Of a DNA stretch of 64,000 nt, positions 47,141 through 56,578 are shown piece after piece. The position numbers and the translations under genes were made by a program. Source of the stretch: Alphaproteobacteria bacterium (lineage in GTDB: Bacteria > Pseudomonadota > Alphaproteobacteria > JAVJRE01); the NCBI GenBank assembly GCA_040218575.1, contig JAVJRE010000005.1, positions 177,214-241,213 on the forward strand. Reading direction: 5' to 3'. The stretch's first letter is position 1, and the number at the start of each line of letters is the position of its first letter. A model generated the notes under the pieces. It saw nothing but the letters and a program-made list of their open reading frames with translations. It was not told where the DNA came from and made no database searches.

Positions 47141-48997
47141 ATGGCGGGCATGCCTCCTCCCCCGGCCGGGGTTGCCGGGTCAACCACCACAGCAACCGAT
47201 GCCGCACCGGCGGGTCCGCCCCTGCCGGAGCATGCCTCAAGCGGGCTGCTGGTGCGCCGCCTGGCCGCCGACTATCTGCATCCCCATCGACGCCGCCTGG
47301 TCCTCGCCATCGCCTGCATGGTCGTGGTTGCCCTGGCCACCGGCGCCCATGCCTGGCTGATTCAACCAGCCCTTGACGATGTGCTGGTGGCCGGCAACCG
47401 GCGCATGCTGTTGCTGGTCCCGGCCGCCATTCTGCTGACCGCCCTGGCCAAGGGCATCTGCTCTTATGGCCAGGTGGTTCTCATGAACACGGTCAGCCAG
47501 CGGATTATCGCCACCATCCAGTCCAATCTGTTCGGTCATCTGATGCGGGCTGACCTGCGCTTTTTCCACACCCACACCACCGGGCTGCTGATTGCCCGGC
47601 TGACCAACGACACCCAGTTCCTGCGCGAGGCCCTGACCCGGGCCATGAGCGGCATGGCCCGGGATTCACTGATGGTGGTGGCGCTGATCGGCAACATGTT
47701 CTGGCAGAGCTGGCAGCTGTCTCTGGCGTCCATCTTCATTTTCCCGCTGGCGCTGGCGCCGATCATCCTGATCGGCCGGCGTATGCGCCGCGTTTCCACC
47801 TCGACGCAGGAACAGACCGGCCGGCTGTCGGCCCTGCTCAACGAGACCTTTACCGGCGCCCGCCATATCAAGGCCTATGCCATGGAGGCGCACGAGGAAG
47901 ACCGCGCCCGGCGCGAGATTGATGGTCTGGCCGGTCTCAACCTCAAGGCGGAGCGGGTGCGTGCCCGGGTTCGCCCGCTGATGGAGTTTATCGGCAGCAT
48001 CGCCGTAGCGCTGGCCATTGCCTATGGCGGGACCCTGGTGCTGGACGGCGACATGACCGCGGGGCAGTTCACATCATTCATCGTCAGCCTGATCATGGCC
48101 TACCAGCCGGTACGCAGCCTGGCCACCCTCAACACCACCCTGCAACAGGGCCTGGCGGCAGCCGAGCGCCTGTTCACCCTGCTGGATCTCAGGCCGGAGA
48201 TTGTCGAGCGGTCCGACGCCGCACCCTTGCAGGTGACCGGTGGCGCCATTCGCTTTGACCATGTGCGGTTTGCCTATGGCGGTGACGGTGATGCCCTGAC
48301 CGACTTCACGCTCGAGGTCCCCAGCGGCGCGACGGTCGCCCTAGTCGGGCCGTCAGGCGCCGGCAAATCCACGGTCCTCAACCTGATCCCGCGCTTCTTC
48401 GATGTGCAGGACGGCCGTGTGTCGATTGACGGTCAAGACGTACGCAATGTCACTCAGTCGTCGCTGCGCGGCGCCATCGGCCTGGTCAGCCAGGAAGTCA
48501 GCCTGTTCGACGATACCGTCGCCGCGAACATTGCCTATGGCCGACCCGGCGCCAGCCAGCAGGACATCATGCAGGCAGCAGAAGCGGCGGGCGCACACAG
48601 CTTCATCACGGAGCTGCCGGCGGGCTACGACACATCGGTCGGGGAGCATGGTGTCCGGCTGTCTGGCGGTCAGCGCCAGCGCGTGGCTATTGCCCGTGCC
48701 ATGCTGAAGAACGCGCCGATTCTGCTGCTGGACGAAGCGACCAGCGCGCTCGATACGGAAACCGAACGCCAGGTGCAGACTGCCCTCAAGCGTCTGATGG
48801 CCGGCCGCACCACGCTCGTCGTAGCCCATCGTCTGACTACCATCGCCGACGCCGATATCATCCACGTGGTGGAAGGGGGCCGTGTGGTAGAGAGCGGCAG
48901 TCATGACGCGCTTGTCCGTTCCGGCGGCGTCTATGCCCGCCTGCATGCCTTGCAGAGCGGCGGCGCGGGAGGACGCGTGCCGGAGTCGCGCCCGTGA
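47141..48997 (+). CDS. ABC transporter, lipid A exporter MsbA type
   Basis: This 618-residue half-transporter has six membrane segments fused to an ATPase: Walker A GPSGAGKST (about 403-411), signature LSGGQRQRVAIARAM and Walker B ILLLDEATSALD. MsbA flips lipid A-core across the inner membrane. The family match is firm; the lipid A substrate is inferred from the adjacent waaA, lpxK and acyltransferase genes. The GTGA at its end overlaps the next gene, so five genes appear translationally coupled. Confidence 0.9.
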   Translation: MAGMPPPPAGVAGSTTTATDAAPAGPPLPEHASSGLLVRRLAADYLHPHRRRLVLAIACMVVVALATGAHAWLIQPALDDVLVAGNRRMLLLVPAAILLTALAKGICSYGQVVLMNTVSQRIIATIQSNLFGHLMRADLRFFHTHTTGLLIARLTNDTQFLREALTRAMSGMARDSLMVVALIGNMFWQSWQLSLASIFIFPLALAPIILIGRRMRRVSTSTQEQTGRLSALLNETFTGARHIKAYAMEAHEEDRARREIDGLAGLNLKAERVRARVRPLMEFIGSIAVALAIAYGGTLVLDGDMTAGQFTSFIVSLIMAYQPVRSLATLNTTLQQGLAAAERLFTLLDLRPEIVERSDAAPLQVTGGAIRFDHVRFAYGGDGDALTDFTLEVPSGATVALVGPSGAGKSTVLNLIPRFFDVQDGRVSIDGQDVRNVTQSSLRGAIGLVSQEVSLFDDTVAANIAYGRPGASQQDIMQAAEAAGAHSFITELPAGYDTSVGEHGVRLSGGQRQRVAIARAMLKNAPILLLDEATSALDTETERQVQTALKRLMAGRTTLVVAHRLTTIADADIIHVVEGGRVVESGSHDALVRSGGVYARLHALQSGGAGGRVPESRP

Positions 48998-49710
48998 GGG
49001 TACACAAGCGCATCCTGCGCCACCCCGTAGTGCGCTGGCTGTTCTGTTTCCTCTGTGCCCAGTACATCCGGCTGGTCTTCGCCACCTCACGCTGGCAGAC
49101 CGCCAACCGGCACATACCCCAAGCCTTCTGGGAGCGGCGGGAGCCGTTCGTCCTGTGCTTCTGGCACGGCCGACTGCTGATGATGCCCAAGATCTGGCCG
49201 GCCGGCCCGACCATCCACATTCTCATCAGCAGCCACATTGATGGTCAGTTTATCGCCCAAACCATTCGCCGGCTCGGTATGGAGACCATCGCCGGTTCCA
49301 GTACCCGCGGTGGCGCCGCCGGCCTGCGCCGCATGCTCCAGGCCCTAAAAGCGGGCGACAGTATCGGCATTTCGCCGGACGGACCGCGTGGCCCTGCCAG
49401 GCGCGTGACTGACGGCACACTGACCCTCGCCCGCCTGTCCGGTGCAGCGCTGGTGCCGGCCGCGGTGGCGGTCGGCCGGCGGCGGCTTCTGCCTACCTGG
49501 GACAGTTTTCAGATGGCCTTTCCCTTCTCCCGTGCCGCCTTTGCCTGGGGCGAACCGCTGCGTATTCCACGCGATGCATCCGCAGAGACCCTGGAAGAGG
49601 CGCGCCGCGACCTGGAACAGCGCATCACCGCCGCCACCGCCGATGCTGATCGCCTGGCCGGCCTGACACCGGCCGCGCCCGCCGGGGCGCACAATCAACC
49701 GGTCCCATGA
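48994..49710 (+). CDS. DUF374 lysophospholipid acyltransferase-like protein
   Basis: The 238-residue protein carries the DUF374 pattern: FWHGRLLMMPKIWP, SSHIDGQFIAQTIRRLGMETI, GSSTRGGAAGLRRML and ISPDGPRGPARRV. It is related to LPLAT acyltransferases and probably modifies lipid A or a phospholipid; the reaction is not established. The start is GTG (48994), overlapping the ABC stop, and its TGA overlaps the waaA ATG. Position between msbA-type and waaA genes supports a role in the envelope. Confidence 0.85.
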   Translation: MRVHKRILRHPVVRWLFCFLCAQYIRLVFATSRWQTANRHIPQAFWERREPFVLCFWHGRLLMMPKIWPAGPTIHILISSHIDGQFIAQTIRRLGMETIAGSSTRGGAAGLRRMLQALKAGDSIGISPDGPRGPARRVTDGTLTLARLSGAALVPAAVAVGRRRLLPTWDSFQMAFPFSRAAFAWGEPLRIPRDASAETLEEARRDLEQRITAATADADRLAGLTPAAPAGAHNQPVP

Positions 49711-51005
49711 TGGGTCTCTACGCCGCCGCGACCACGCTCGCCCTGCCACTGATCAATCGCGCCCTGCGACAACGGGTGGCCGCGGGCAAGGAGATTGCCG
49801 GTCGCCTTGGCGAGCGGCGGGGCATCGCCGGCCTGGCCAGGCCGGCCGGTCCGCTGATCTGGATTCACGGTGCCAGTCTGGGCGAGGCCATGAGCACCCT
49901 GGCTCTGATCGACGCGTTGCAGACCCGGCGGGCCGATCTGTCGGTCCTGGTCACCACCGGCACCGTGACCTCCGCCCATGTGCTGGCGGATCGCCTGCCG
50001 CCGCGGGCGATGCACCAGTTCGCCCCTCTCGATCACCGGCCCTGGGTGCGCTGCTTTCTCGATCACTGGCAGCCTGACATGGCGATCTGGATCGAATCGG
50101 AACTGTGGCCGGCGCTGCTGACGGAAACCGCGCGTCGCAACATCCCCATGTTTCTTCTGAACGGCCGCATGTCTCCTCGCTCGACCCGCCGCTGGCGCTG
50201 GGGGGGCGTGCTGACCCGCCGCTTGCTCAGCCGGTTTTCTGTGATACAGGCGCAGGACCCGGATGCGGCCGAACGCTTCCGCCGGCTCGGCGCCCACCAG
50301 GTGTCCGTCGGTGGCAATCTCAAGCTTGCGGCGGCCCCCCTGCCAGTGGACACGGCCGCTCTCGCTGTCGCCCGTGACGCAATCGGCCAGCGCCCGGTGC
50401 TGGTCGCCGCCAGCACCCATCCGGGCGAAGAATTACGCCTTGCCGCCATCCACCGCGCGCTGACGCCCCGCCACCCGGGCCTGCTGACCATTCTGGCGCC
50501 GCGCCATCCAGCGCGCGGCGCGGCCGTTCTGGCGGAGCTCGCCGCAGCGGGATATGCCGCCGGATTGCGTAGCCGCGGCGACGGTATTGCCGACCATGAG
50601 CTCTATATCGCCGACACCCTGGGGGAGCTCGGCCTGTTCTATCGTCTGGCGGAAATCACTGTGGTCGGCGGCACGCTGGCGCCGATCGGTGGCCACAACC
50701 CGCTGGAGGCCGGGCGCCTTGGCTGCGCCATCGTGATTGGCCCGCACACCAGTCGGCAGCATGACACCGTCACCCGTCTGCTCGCCGCTGGCGGCGCGCT
50801 GCAGGCCGGCGACGACACGGCGTTGGAACAACACATCGGCCACCTGCTGAGCGATCCCCAGGCGCGCTCCGCCCTGGCCCGCCAGGCAGCGCTGATAGCC
50901 GATGACGCCGGTCGCGCTCTGGATCTGGCGCTGGTCGCGCTGCAGCCCTATCTGCATCACCTGGACACACCCGGCGGGACGGACGCACACCATGCGAACG
51001 CCTGA
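49707..51005 (+). CDS. waaA: 3-deoxy-D-manno-octulosonic acid transferase (WaaA/KdtA)
   Basis: This GT-B glycosyltransferase adds Kdo to lipid IVA. The 432-residue protein has an N-terminal anchor-like helix, IWIHGASLGEAMSTLALID, the STHPGEE segment, and the C-terminal donor site GGTLAPIGGHNPLEAGRLG. The ATG at 49707 overlaps the stop of the previous gene (ATGA). The lpxK start lies inside its last 14 bases. Confidence 0.96.
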   Translation: MMGLYAAATTLALPLINRALRQRVAAGKEIAGRLGERRGIAGLARPAGPLIWIHGASLGEAMSTLALIDALQTRRADLSVLVTTGTVTSAHVLADRLPPRAMHQFAPLDHRPWVRCFLDHWQPDMAIWIESELWPALLTETARRNIPMFLLNGRMSPRSTRRWRWGGVLTRRLLSRFSVIQAQDPDAAERFRRLGAHQVSVGGNLKLAAAPLPVDTAALAVARDAIGQRPVLVAASTHPGEELRLAAIHRALTPRHPGLLTILAPRHPARGAAVLAELAAAGYAAGLRSRGDGIADHELYIADTLGELGLFYRLAEITVVGGTLAPIGGHNPLEAGRLGCAIVIGPHTSRQHDTVTRLLAAGGALQAGDDTALEQHIGHLLSDPQARSALARQAALIADDAGRALDLALVALQPYLHHLDTPGGTDAHHANA

Positions 51006-52038
51006 GTTCTGGTATCCCGCACCGGGCGGGACGACGCTGGGTGCCCGCACCCTTACCCTCGCCCTGACCCCGGCGTCATGGCTGTGGGCGGCAGCGGCCC
51101 GTCGTCGCGCCGCCCAACACCCACAATGGTCGGCGCCGGTGCCGGTGGTCTGTATCGGCAATCTGGTTGCCGGCGGCGCCGGCAAAACGCCGGTAGTTCG
51201 CGCGCTGGCTCATGCCCTGCTCCATGGCGGCCACAGTCAATCAGCCGCCGCGACGCCACCGGCGGCTCTGCCCCATGTGCTGCTGCGCGGTCATGGCGGT
51301 CGGATGGGAGGCCCGGTACGGGTCGATCCGTCCCGCCACAATGCCCGCGATGTGGGTGACGAAGCCTTGCTGCACGCGCGGGTCGTACCCACATGGGTCG
51401 GCCGTGATCGCGTTGCGCTGGCCCGGGCGGCCGTCGCCGATGGCGCCGGCGTCCTGCTGCTTGATGACGGATTTCAGGATCCTGCCCTGGCCAAAACCCT
51501 GTCTCTGATCGTCATTGATGGCGAAAGCGGCTTCGGCAACGGCCGGCTGATCCCGGCCGGGCCTTTGCGAGAGCCGGTTGCTGATGGTCTTGTCCGCGCC
51601 GATGGCGTGGTGATACTGGGCGACGACCGCTTTACCATCGCGCCACATCTGTCACCGGAACTTGCGCGGCTGCGGGCGCGACTGGAGCCTGACCACGCCA
51701 TGCGCTCGCTGGCCGGGGAAACAATTGTCGCCTTCGCCGGTATCGGCCGGCCCCATAAGGTTTTTCGCATGCTGGAGGAAGTCGGCAGCCGTGTTGTGGC
51801 AACCCGCGCCTTCGCCGATCATCATGTCTACAGCGATGGTGATATGCAGCACCTGGTCAGCCTGGCGAAACGCCACAACGCCCAGCTGGTCACCACCGCC
51901 AAGGATCATGTGCGCCTGCCGGCGGCAGCGCAGGCTCAGGTGAGCGCGGTGGATGTGGAAGTGCGCTGGTGCGATGACCTGGCGCTCGGCGGACTGCTCG
52001 CGCGCCTCGGCACACCAGCCACCATGACGGCAGACTGA
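50992..52038 (+). CDS. lpxK: Tetraacyldisaccharide 4'-kinase
   Basis: LpxK phosphorylates the 4' position of the lipid A disaccharide. The 348-residue protein has the P-loop GNLVAGGAGKTPVV near residues 52-65, LLRGHGGRMGGPVRVD and LLDDGFQDPALAK. MRTPEFWYPAPG at 50992 is the family start. It overlaps waaA by 14 bases, and its TGA overlaps the ATG of the acyltransferase gene by one base. Confidence 0.96.
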   Translation: MRTPEFWYPAPGGTTLGARTLTLALTPASWLWAAAARRRAAQHPQWSAPVPVVCIGNLVAGGAGKTPVVRALAHALLHGGHSQSAAATPPAALPHVLLRGHGGRMGGPVRVDPSRHNARDVGDEALLHARVVPTWVGRDRVALARAAVADGAGVLLLDDGFQDPALAKTLSLIVIDGESGFGNGRLIPAGPLREPVADGLVRADGVVILGDDRFTIAPHLSPELARLRARLEPDHAMRSLAGETIVAFAGIGRPHKVFRMLEEVGSRVVATRAFADHHVYSDGDMQHLVSLAKRHNAQLVTTAKDHVRLPAAAQAQVSAVDVEVRWCDDLALGGLLARLGTPATMTAD

Positions 52039-52946
52039 TGGCGAAGCCGCGCTCGACCATCCGTCAGGCTCTGTCGCGCTGGATCCTCTACCCGCTGGAG
52101 GCCCTGGCGGTGCTTGCCGTGGTTGCCATCTGCCGATGGTTGCCGCTGACCTGGGCCTCGGCGGTCGGCGGCGGTCTGGCCAGACTGATCGGCCCCATGA
52201 CCGGCGCCCATGGCACGGCGCGGCGCAACCTGGGCCGCGCCTTCGCCGACCGCGATGCCGCCTGGATCAACCGCACCCTGCGTGCCATGTGGGATAATCT
52301 GGGCCGCGCCGTCGGTGAGAACACTCAGCTCAACCGGCGTCGGGTGCTGGACGAACCGGACCGGCTGCAGATTGTCGGCGGCGAACATCTGGAGTGTCTG
52401 CGCGAGAGTGGTCAGCACTGTATCTTCATCACCGCCCATCTCGCCAACTGGGAGCTGGCGCCCCTGGTCATCGCCGCCCACGGCATTCCGCTCACCATCA
52501 TCTATCGTCACGCCAGCAACCCGATGGTCGACGCCATCGTCCGCGGCTTGCGCCGTCACCCCCTCAACAGCTTTGCGCCAAAGGGCGGCGAAGGCGCCCG
52601 TGCCGCCATGCGCAGTCTGGCCGCCGGACGATCGCTGGGCATGCTGACCGATCAGAAAATGAATGACGGCATGGCCGTGCCCTTTTTCGGCCGTGACGCC
52701 ATGACCGCCTCCGCCATGGCCCAGTTGGCCCTGCGTTATGACTGTCCGATTGTGCCGGTGCAGGTCGAACGGCAGGGCGGCGTGCAGGCCAGAGTCACCA
52801 TCCATCCGCCACGGCGCTTTGTGGCTACCGGCGATCGGCGGGCCGACATGAAGGCCGTCCTGGTGTGGATGAATACTCTGTTCGAGGACTGGATCAGGGC
52901 GCGTCCCGCCGACTGGCTCTGGGTGCACAAGCGCTGGTCGGACTGA
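52038..52946 (+). CDS. Lipid A biosynthesis acyltransferase (LpxL/HtrB family)
   Basis: The 302-residue inner-membrane enzyme transfers a secondary acyl chain to lipid A. The catalytic Hx4E is HLANWE (about residues 134-139), followed by the LTIIYRHASNPMVDAIVR and GRSLGMLTDQKMNDGMAVPFFG segments typical of the family. An N-terminal membrane segment is present. I cannot say whether it acts as LpxL or LpxM. It ends the lipid A block and converges with xseA seven bases later. Confidence 0.92.
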   Translation: MAKPRSTIRQALSRWILYPLEALAVLAVVAICRWLPLTWASAVGGGLARLIGPMTGAHGTARRNLGRAFADRDAAWINRTLRAMWDNLGRAVGENTQLNRRRVLDEPDRLQIVGGEHLECLRESGQHCIFITAHLANWELAPLVIAAHGIPLTIIYRHASNPMVDAIVRGLRRHPLNSFAPKGGEGARAAMRSLAAGRSLGMLTDQKMNDGMAVPFFGRDAMTASAMAQLALRYDCPIVPVQVERQGGVQARVTIHPPRRFVATGDRRADMKAVLVWMNTLFEDWIRARPADWLWVHKRWSD

Positions 52947-52953
52947 CTTTCCT

Positions 52954-54471
52954 CTAAAACAGACGGCCTTGCCTGCCGCGCGCGGCCGATTTGGGACCGG
53001 TCGATTCGGAACGGGCCGCGCCCGGCTTGCCGGTTGGCGGTGGTGGCGGTCCGTCCCTTTTCCCTGAGGTGGCGACAACCCGTACCGCCGCCGCGCCGTC
53101 GGCGAAATGAATATCGAGACCGCTCCCCACGGGCGCGCCGGTTACGCTCATCACAACATGGCCGGCTTGATCGGAAACATAGGTATAGCCGCGCTGCAGC
53201 ACCTGCCGCGGGTCGAAGCTCTGTGCCAGGCGGTCGCCGCGCGCCAGCCGCTCTTCAAGCCGATCCATATGGCGGCCAAGCGCCGTGCCGGCCGTGCGCC
53301 ACAGGCGCTGCACATCGCCAGCGGCACGGGCCGTGCGCTCCTTCTCGCTCTGCAGTACCCGGCGCATGGCCGCCTGTAGCAGACGGTCGCCGCCGGCCAG
53401 GCTCTCGGCCCGTCGCTGCAGCCCGGCGGCGCTGGCGCCTGCGAATCGGCGATCAAGATCGTCCAGCCGCTGTACCAGCCCGTCCAGCACCCGGCCGGGC
53501 GCCGGCAGGGCGCGGGCCAGCCCGGCGAGGTCGCGGCCGGCGCGGGCCACAAGACGGCTGGCGGCGCCGGCCAGACGCGCCTCGTCTTCGGCGAGGCGCA
53601 CCGCCAGATCGGCCCTGACCGGCACCGCCATTTCCGCCGCCGCACTGGGTGTCGGCGCCCGGCGGTCGGCGGCATAGTCAATCAGCGTGGTATCGGTCTC
53701 GTGACCGATGGCCGAAATCAACGGTATGGACGAGGCCGCCGCCGCCCGCACAACCGCCTCGTCGTTGAACGCCATCAGATCTTCCAGGCTGCCACCGCCA
53801 CGGGCAATGATCAGCAGGTCCGGACGGGCCGTCCGCCCGCCGGGCGGCAGGGCGTTGAACCCGGCAATGGCCGCCGCCACCTCACTGGCCGCCCGCTCGC
53901 CCTGCACATTGACCGGCCAGACCAGAACGTGCCGCGGGAAGCGGTCGGCCAGACGGTGCAGGATATCGCGGATGACCGCTCCGGTCGGCGAGGTGACGAC
54001 GCCGATCACCGCCGGCAGCCACGGCAGGGGCTGCTTGCGCCCTTCATCGAACAGCCCTTCGGCGGCCAGGCGCTTGCGTCGCTCCTCGATCATGCGCAGC
54101 AGCGCGCCTTCGCCCGCCAGATCCATGCGCTCGACGACGATCTGATAGCTCGACCGTGCGGCGTAGGTGGTGAGACGACCCTCAACAACCACCTCCATCC
54201 CTTCCGCCGGCTGCATGGCCAGACCGGCCACGGTGCCGCGCCAGCACACGCCGTCCAGCACTGCCGCCTCGTCCTTGAAGGTGATGTACATGTGGCCGGA
54301 GCGAGCGAGTACCACACGGCCGATCTCCGCCCGCACCCGCACGCGGTCAAAGGTCTGCTCAACCGTGCGGCGCAACGCCTGGGACAGTTCGCTGACCGTC
54401 AGTTCCGGCAGATTGGGCACGGCGCGATCATCGTCGTTGGCGGGCGCGCCGGGTGGTGGTTCATCGGTCAT
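52954..54471 (-). CDS. xseA: Exodeoxyribonuclease VII large subunit
   Basis: This nuclease degrades single-stranded DNA together with XseB. The 505-residue protein has an N-terminal OB fold (LTVSELSQALRRTVEQTF... GHMYITFKDEAAVLDGVCW), a catalytic domain with VVTSPTGAVIRDI and IARGGGSLEDLMAFNDE, and a long helical C-terminal part. The ATG at 54471 gives MTDEPPPGAPAN; the frame runs further upstream but into purD. It is divergent from purD, with a 97-base gap. The xseB gene is not in the window. Confidence 0.95.
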   Translation of the reverse strand: MTDEPPPGAPANDDDRAVPNLPELTVSELSQALRRTVEQTFDRVRVRAEIGRVVLARSGHMYITFKDEAAVLDGVCWRGTVAGLAMQPAEGMEVVVEGRLTTYAARSSYQIVVERMDLAGEGALLRMIEERRKRLAAEGLFDEGRKQPLPWLPAVIGVVTSPTGAVIRDILHRLADRFPRHVLVWPVNVQGERAASEVAAAIAGFNALPPGGRTARPDLLIIARGGGSLEDLMAFNDEAVVRAAAASSIPLISAIGHETDTTLIDYAADRRAPTPSAAAEMAVPVRADLAVRLAEDEARLAGAASRLVARAGRDLAGLARALPAPGRVLDGLVQRLDDLDRRFAGASAAGLQRRAESLAGGDRLLQAAMRRVLQSEKERTARAAGDVQRLWRTAGTALGRHMDRLEERLARGDRLAQSFDPRQVLQRGYTYVSDQAGHVVMSVTGAPVGSGLDIHFADGAAAVRVVATSGKRDGPPPPPTGKPGAARSESTGPKSAARGRQGRLF

Positions 54472-54568
54472 GGCCGCGCTATGTTCGCATTCCGCCTGCC
54501 CCGCATCCAACCCGCCCTGCCCGATCCATGAACGATCTGTCCCGCGTGCATCTTCAACGGTCCGGCCC

Positions 54569-55843
54569 GTGAAAGTTCTGATCGTCGGCAGCGGTGGTCG
54601 CGAACACGCGCTGGCCTGGGCCATTGCCGCGTCGCCACTGACCAGTCGCCTGTTTTGTGCGCCGGGCAATGCGGGAATCGCCGAACAGGCCGAATGCGTC
54701 GCCATTGCCGCCGATGACCTGGTCGGGCTGACCGCCTTTGCCAAACGCGAAGCCATGGATCTGGTGGTGATCGGCCCGGAAGATCCGCTGGTGGCTGGCC
54801 TGGCCGACGCCCTGCGGGCGGCCGGCATCAAAGTGTTCGGGCCTTCCGCCGCGGCCGCGGCGTTGGAAGGGTCCAAGACCTTCATGAAGACTATCTGCCG
54901 CCAGGCCGGCATTCCCACTGCCGCATGGCAGACGTTCGACGACCCCGCCGCGGCGCTCGACTATGTGCGCAGGCACGGCGCGCCGCTGGTGATCAAGGCC
55001 GACGGACTGACCGCCGGCAAAGGCGTCACCATCGCCATGACCGAAGCCGAGGCCGAGGCCGCCGTTCGCCAGTGCATGGTGGATGGCCAGTTTGGCCGGT
55101 CCGGACAGGATATTGTCGTTGAGGCCTTCCTGGCTGGCGAGGAAGCCAGCTTCTTCGCCCTGGTGGACGGTGAAACCGTGCTGCCGCTGGCCTCCGCCCA
55201 GGACCACAAGGCGGTGGGCGAGGGCGACACCGGCCCCAACACTGGCGGCATGGGCGCCTATTCCCCCGCGCCGGTGGTCAGCGAGGCCATGGCCGAGACT
55301 GTCCTCGAGACCATCATCCGGCCCACGGCCCGGGCCATGGTCGCCGCCGGGCGGCCTTTCCAGGGCGTTCTGTATGCCGGCCTCATGATCACCAGCGATG
55401 GTCCCTACCTGCTGGAATACAATGTCCGCTTCGGCGATCCGGAAACTCAGGTTCTGTGCCTCAGGCTGAAAAGCGATCTGCTGGTGGCTCTTCTGGCCGT
55501 CGCCGAAGGCGGCCTGCACCATGTGGACCTGCGCTGGCACGATGATGCCGCCATGGTTGTCGTCATGGCCACCGATGGCTATCCCGGCGCCTACCACAAG
55601 GGCAGTGAAATCCGCGGCCTCGACGCGGCGGCGGCTGGCGAAGGTATCACCATCTTCCATGCTGCCACCCGGCGTGACGGCGCGCGCCTGCTGGCCAATG
55701 GCGGGCGCGTCCTTAATGTCTGTGCCACCGGCGCCACGCTTCGCCAGGCGCGGGATCGGGCCTATGACGCGGTCGATCGTTTGGACTGGCCGGACGGTTT
55801 CTGCCGCCGGGATATCGGCTGGCGGGCACTGGGCGAGGACTAA
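54569..55843 (+). CDS. purD: Phosphoribosylamine-glycine ligase
   Basis: This ATP-grasp enzyme makes glycinamide ribonucleotide in purine synthesis. The 424-residue protein starts VKVLIVGSGGREHALAW at a GTG (54569), and has VIKADGLTAGKGVTIA, TGGMGAYSPAPVV and the NVRFGDPETQVL metal site. Upstream in-frame codons exist but precede the conserved start. It converges with tadA. Confidence 0.96.
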   Translation: MKVLIVGSGGREHALAWAIAASPLTSRLFCAPGNAGIAEQAECVAIAADDLVGLTAFAKREAMDLVVIGPEDPLVAGLADALRAAGIKVFGPSAAAAALEGSKTFMKTICRQAGIPTAAWQTFDDPAAALDYVRRHGAPLVIKADGLTAGKGVTIAMTEAEAEAAVRQCMVDGQFGRSGQDIVVEAFLAGEEASFFALVDGETVLPLASAQDHKAVGEGDTGPNTGGMGAYSPAPVVSEAMAETVLETIIRPTARAMVAAGRPFQGVLYAGLMITSDGPYLLEYNVRFGDPETQVLCLRLKSDLLVALLAVAEGGLHHVDLRWHDDAAMVVVMATDGYPGAYHKGSEIRGLDAAAAGEGITIFHAATRRDGARLLANGGRVLNVCATGATLRQARDRAYDAVDRLDWPDGFCRRDIGWRALGED

Positions 55844-55867
55844 TCGAGCAGCGGTCCGCGGTTCGGG

Positions 55868-56350
55868 TCATGCCTGGCTACGACGCGGCGCAAAGAAATC
55901 CTTGAGCAACTGTGCCGCTTCGCTTTCCCGCACACCGCCCACCACCTCGGGCCGGTGATGGCAGGTGGGCTGGGTATAGAGGCGCGGTCCATGCTCGATG
56001 CCGCCGCCCTTGGGGTCATAGGCGGCGAAGACCACTCGCCGCAGGCGGGCGAAGCTGATCGCCTGGGCACACATGGGGCACGGCTCCAGCGTCACATAGA
56101 GAGTGCCCCCGGGCAGGCGCGGTCGGCCACCGGCCGCCGCCGCCATGCGCAGCACCACAAGCTCCGCATGGGCCGTGGGATCGCTGTCCTGCTCGACCCG
56201 GTTGCCGGCGCTGGCCAGGATACGGCCGTCGCGCGCCACCAGCACGGCACCGACCGGTACGTCGCCGGCTGCCGCCGCGCTTCGCGCCTCGGCCAGGGCC
56301 AGCGCCATAGGATGGTTGTTGTCGGAGCTGTCCGGGATGTTCGCGGTCAT
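55868..56350 (-). CDS. tadA: tRNA-specific adenosine deaminase TadA
   Basis: TadA converts the wobble adenosine of tRNA-Arg to inosine. The 160-residue protein has the zinc site HAE (H61, E63) in PTAHAELVVLR and PCPMC (C91, C94) in LEPCPMCAQAIS. Length is normal. It lies 24 bases from the convergent purD stop and is divergent from the RluB-type gene, with about 230 bases between them. Confidence 0.95.
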   Translation of the reverse strand: MTANIPDSSDNNHPMALALAEARSAAAAGDVPVGAVLVARDGRILASAGNRVEQDSDPTAHAELVVLRMAAAAGGRPRLPGGTLYVTLEPCPMCAQAISFARLRRVVFAAYDPKGGGIEHGPRLYTQPTCHHRPEVVGGVRESEAAQLLKDFFAPRRSQA

Positions 56351-56578
56351 ACAGTGTGCCTCTCCTGTGGGCCCTTGTGTCTCACCGACGGCTGCCGCAG
56401 GCTAGCCCCGGCCGCAGGCTGGCGTAGAGCCCGGCCGGGCCATCGGCGGACGCCGACCAGCCCTACCGGTAGCGCTAATGGTAGCGCCGAATAAACGCCG
56501 GAAATCAGCCTTTTCTTGATAATAAGAAGCTAGCTGGCCTGATGGTAGTGACAGATAAACCTTCTGCCGGGAGTGACC

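Noticed and set aside
56513-56528. TTCTT-GATAAT-AAGAA inverted repeat before the pseudouridine synthase gene.
   Set aside because: The stem is only five A/T-rich pairs; nearby direct copies of GGTAGCGC are also too short to interpret.
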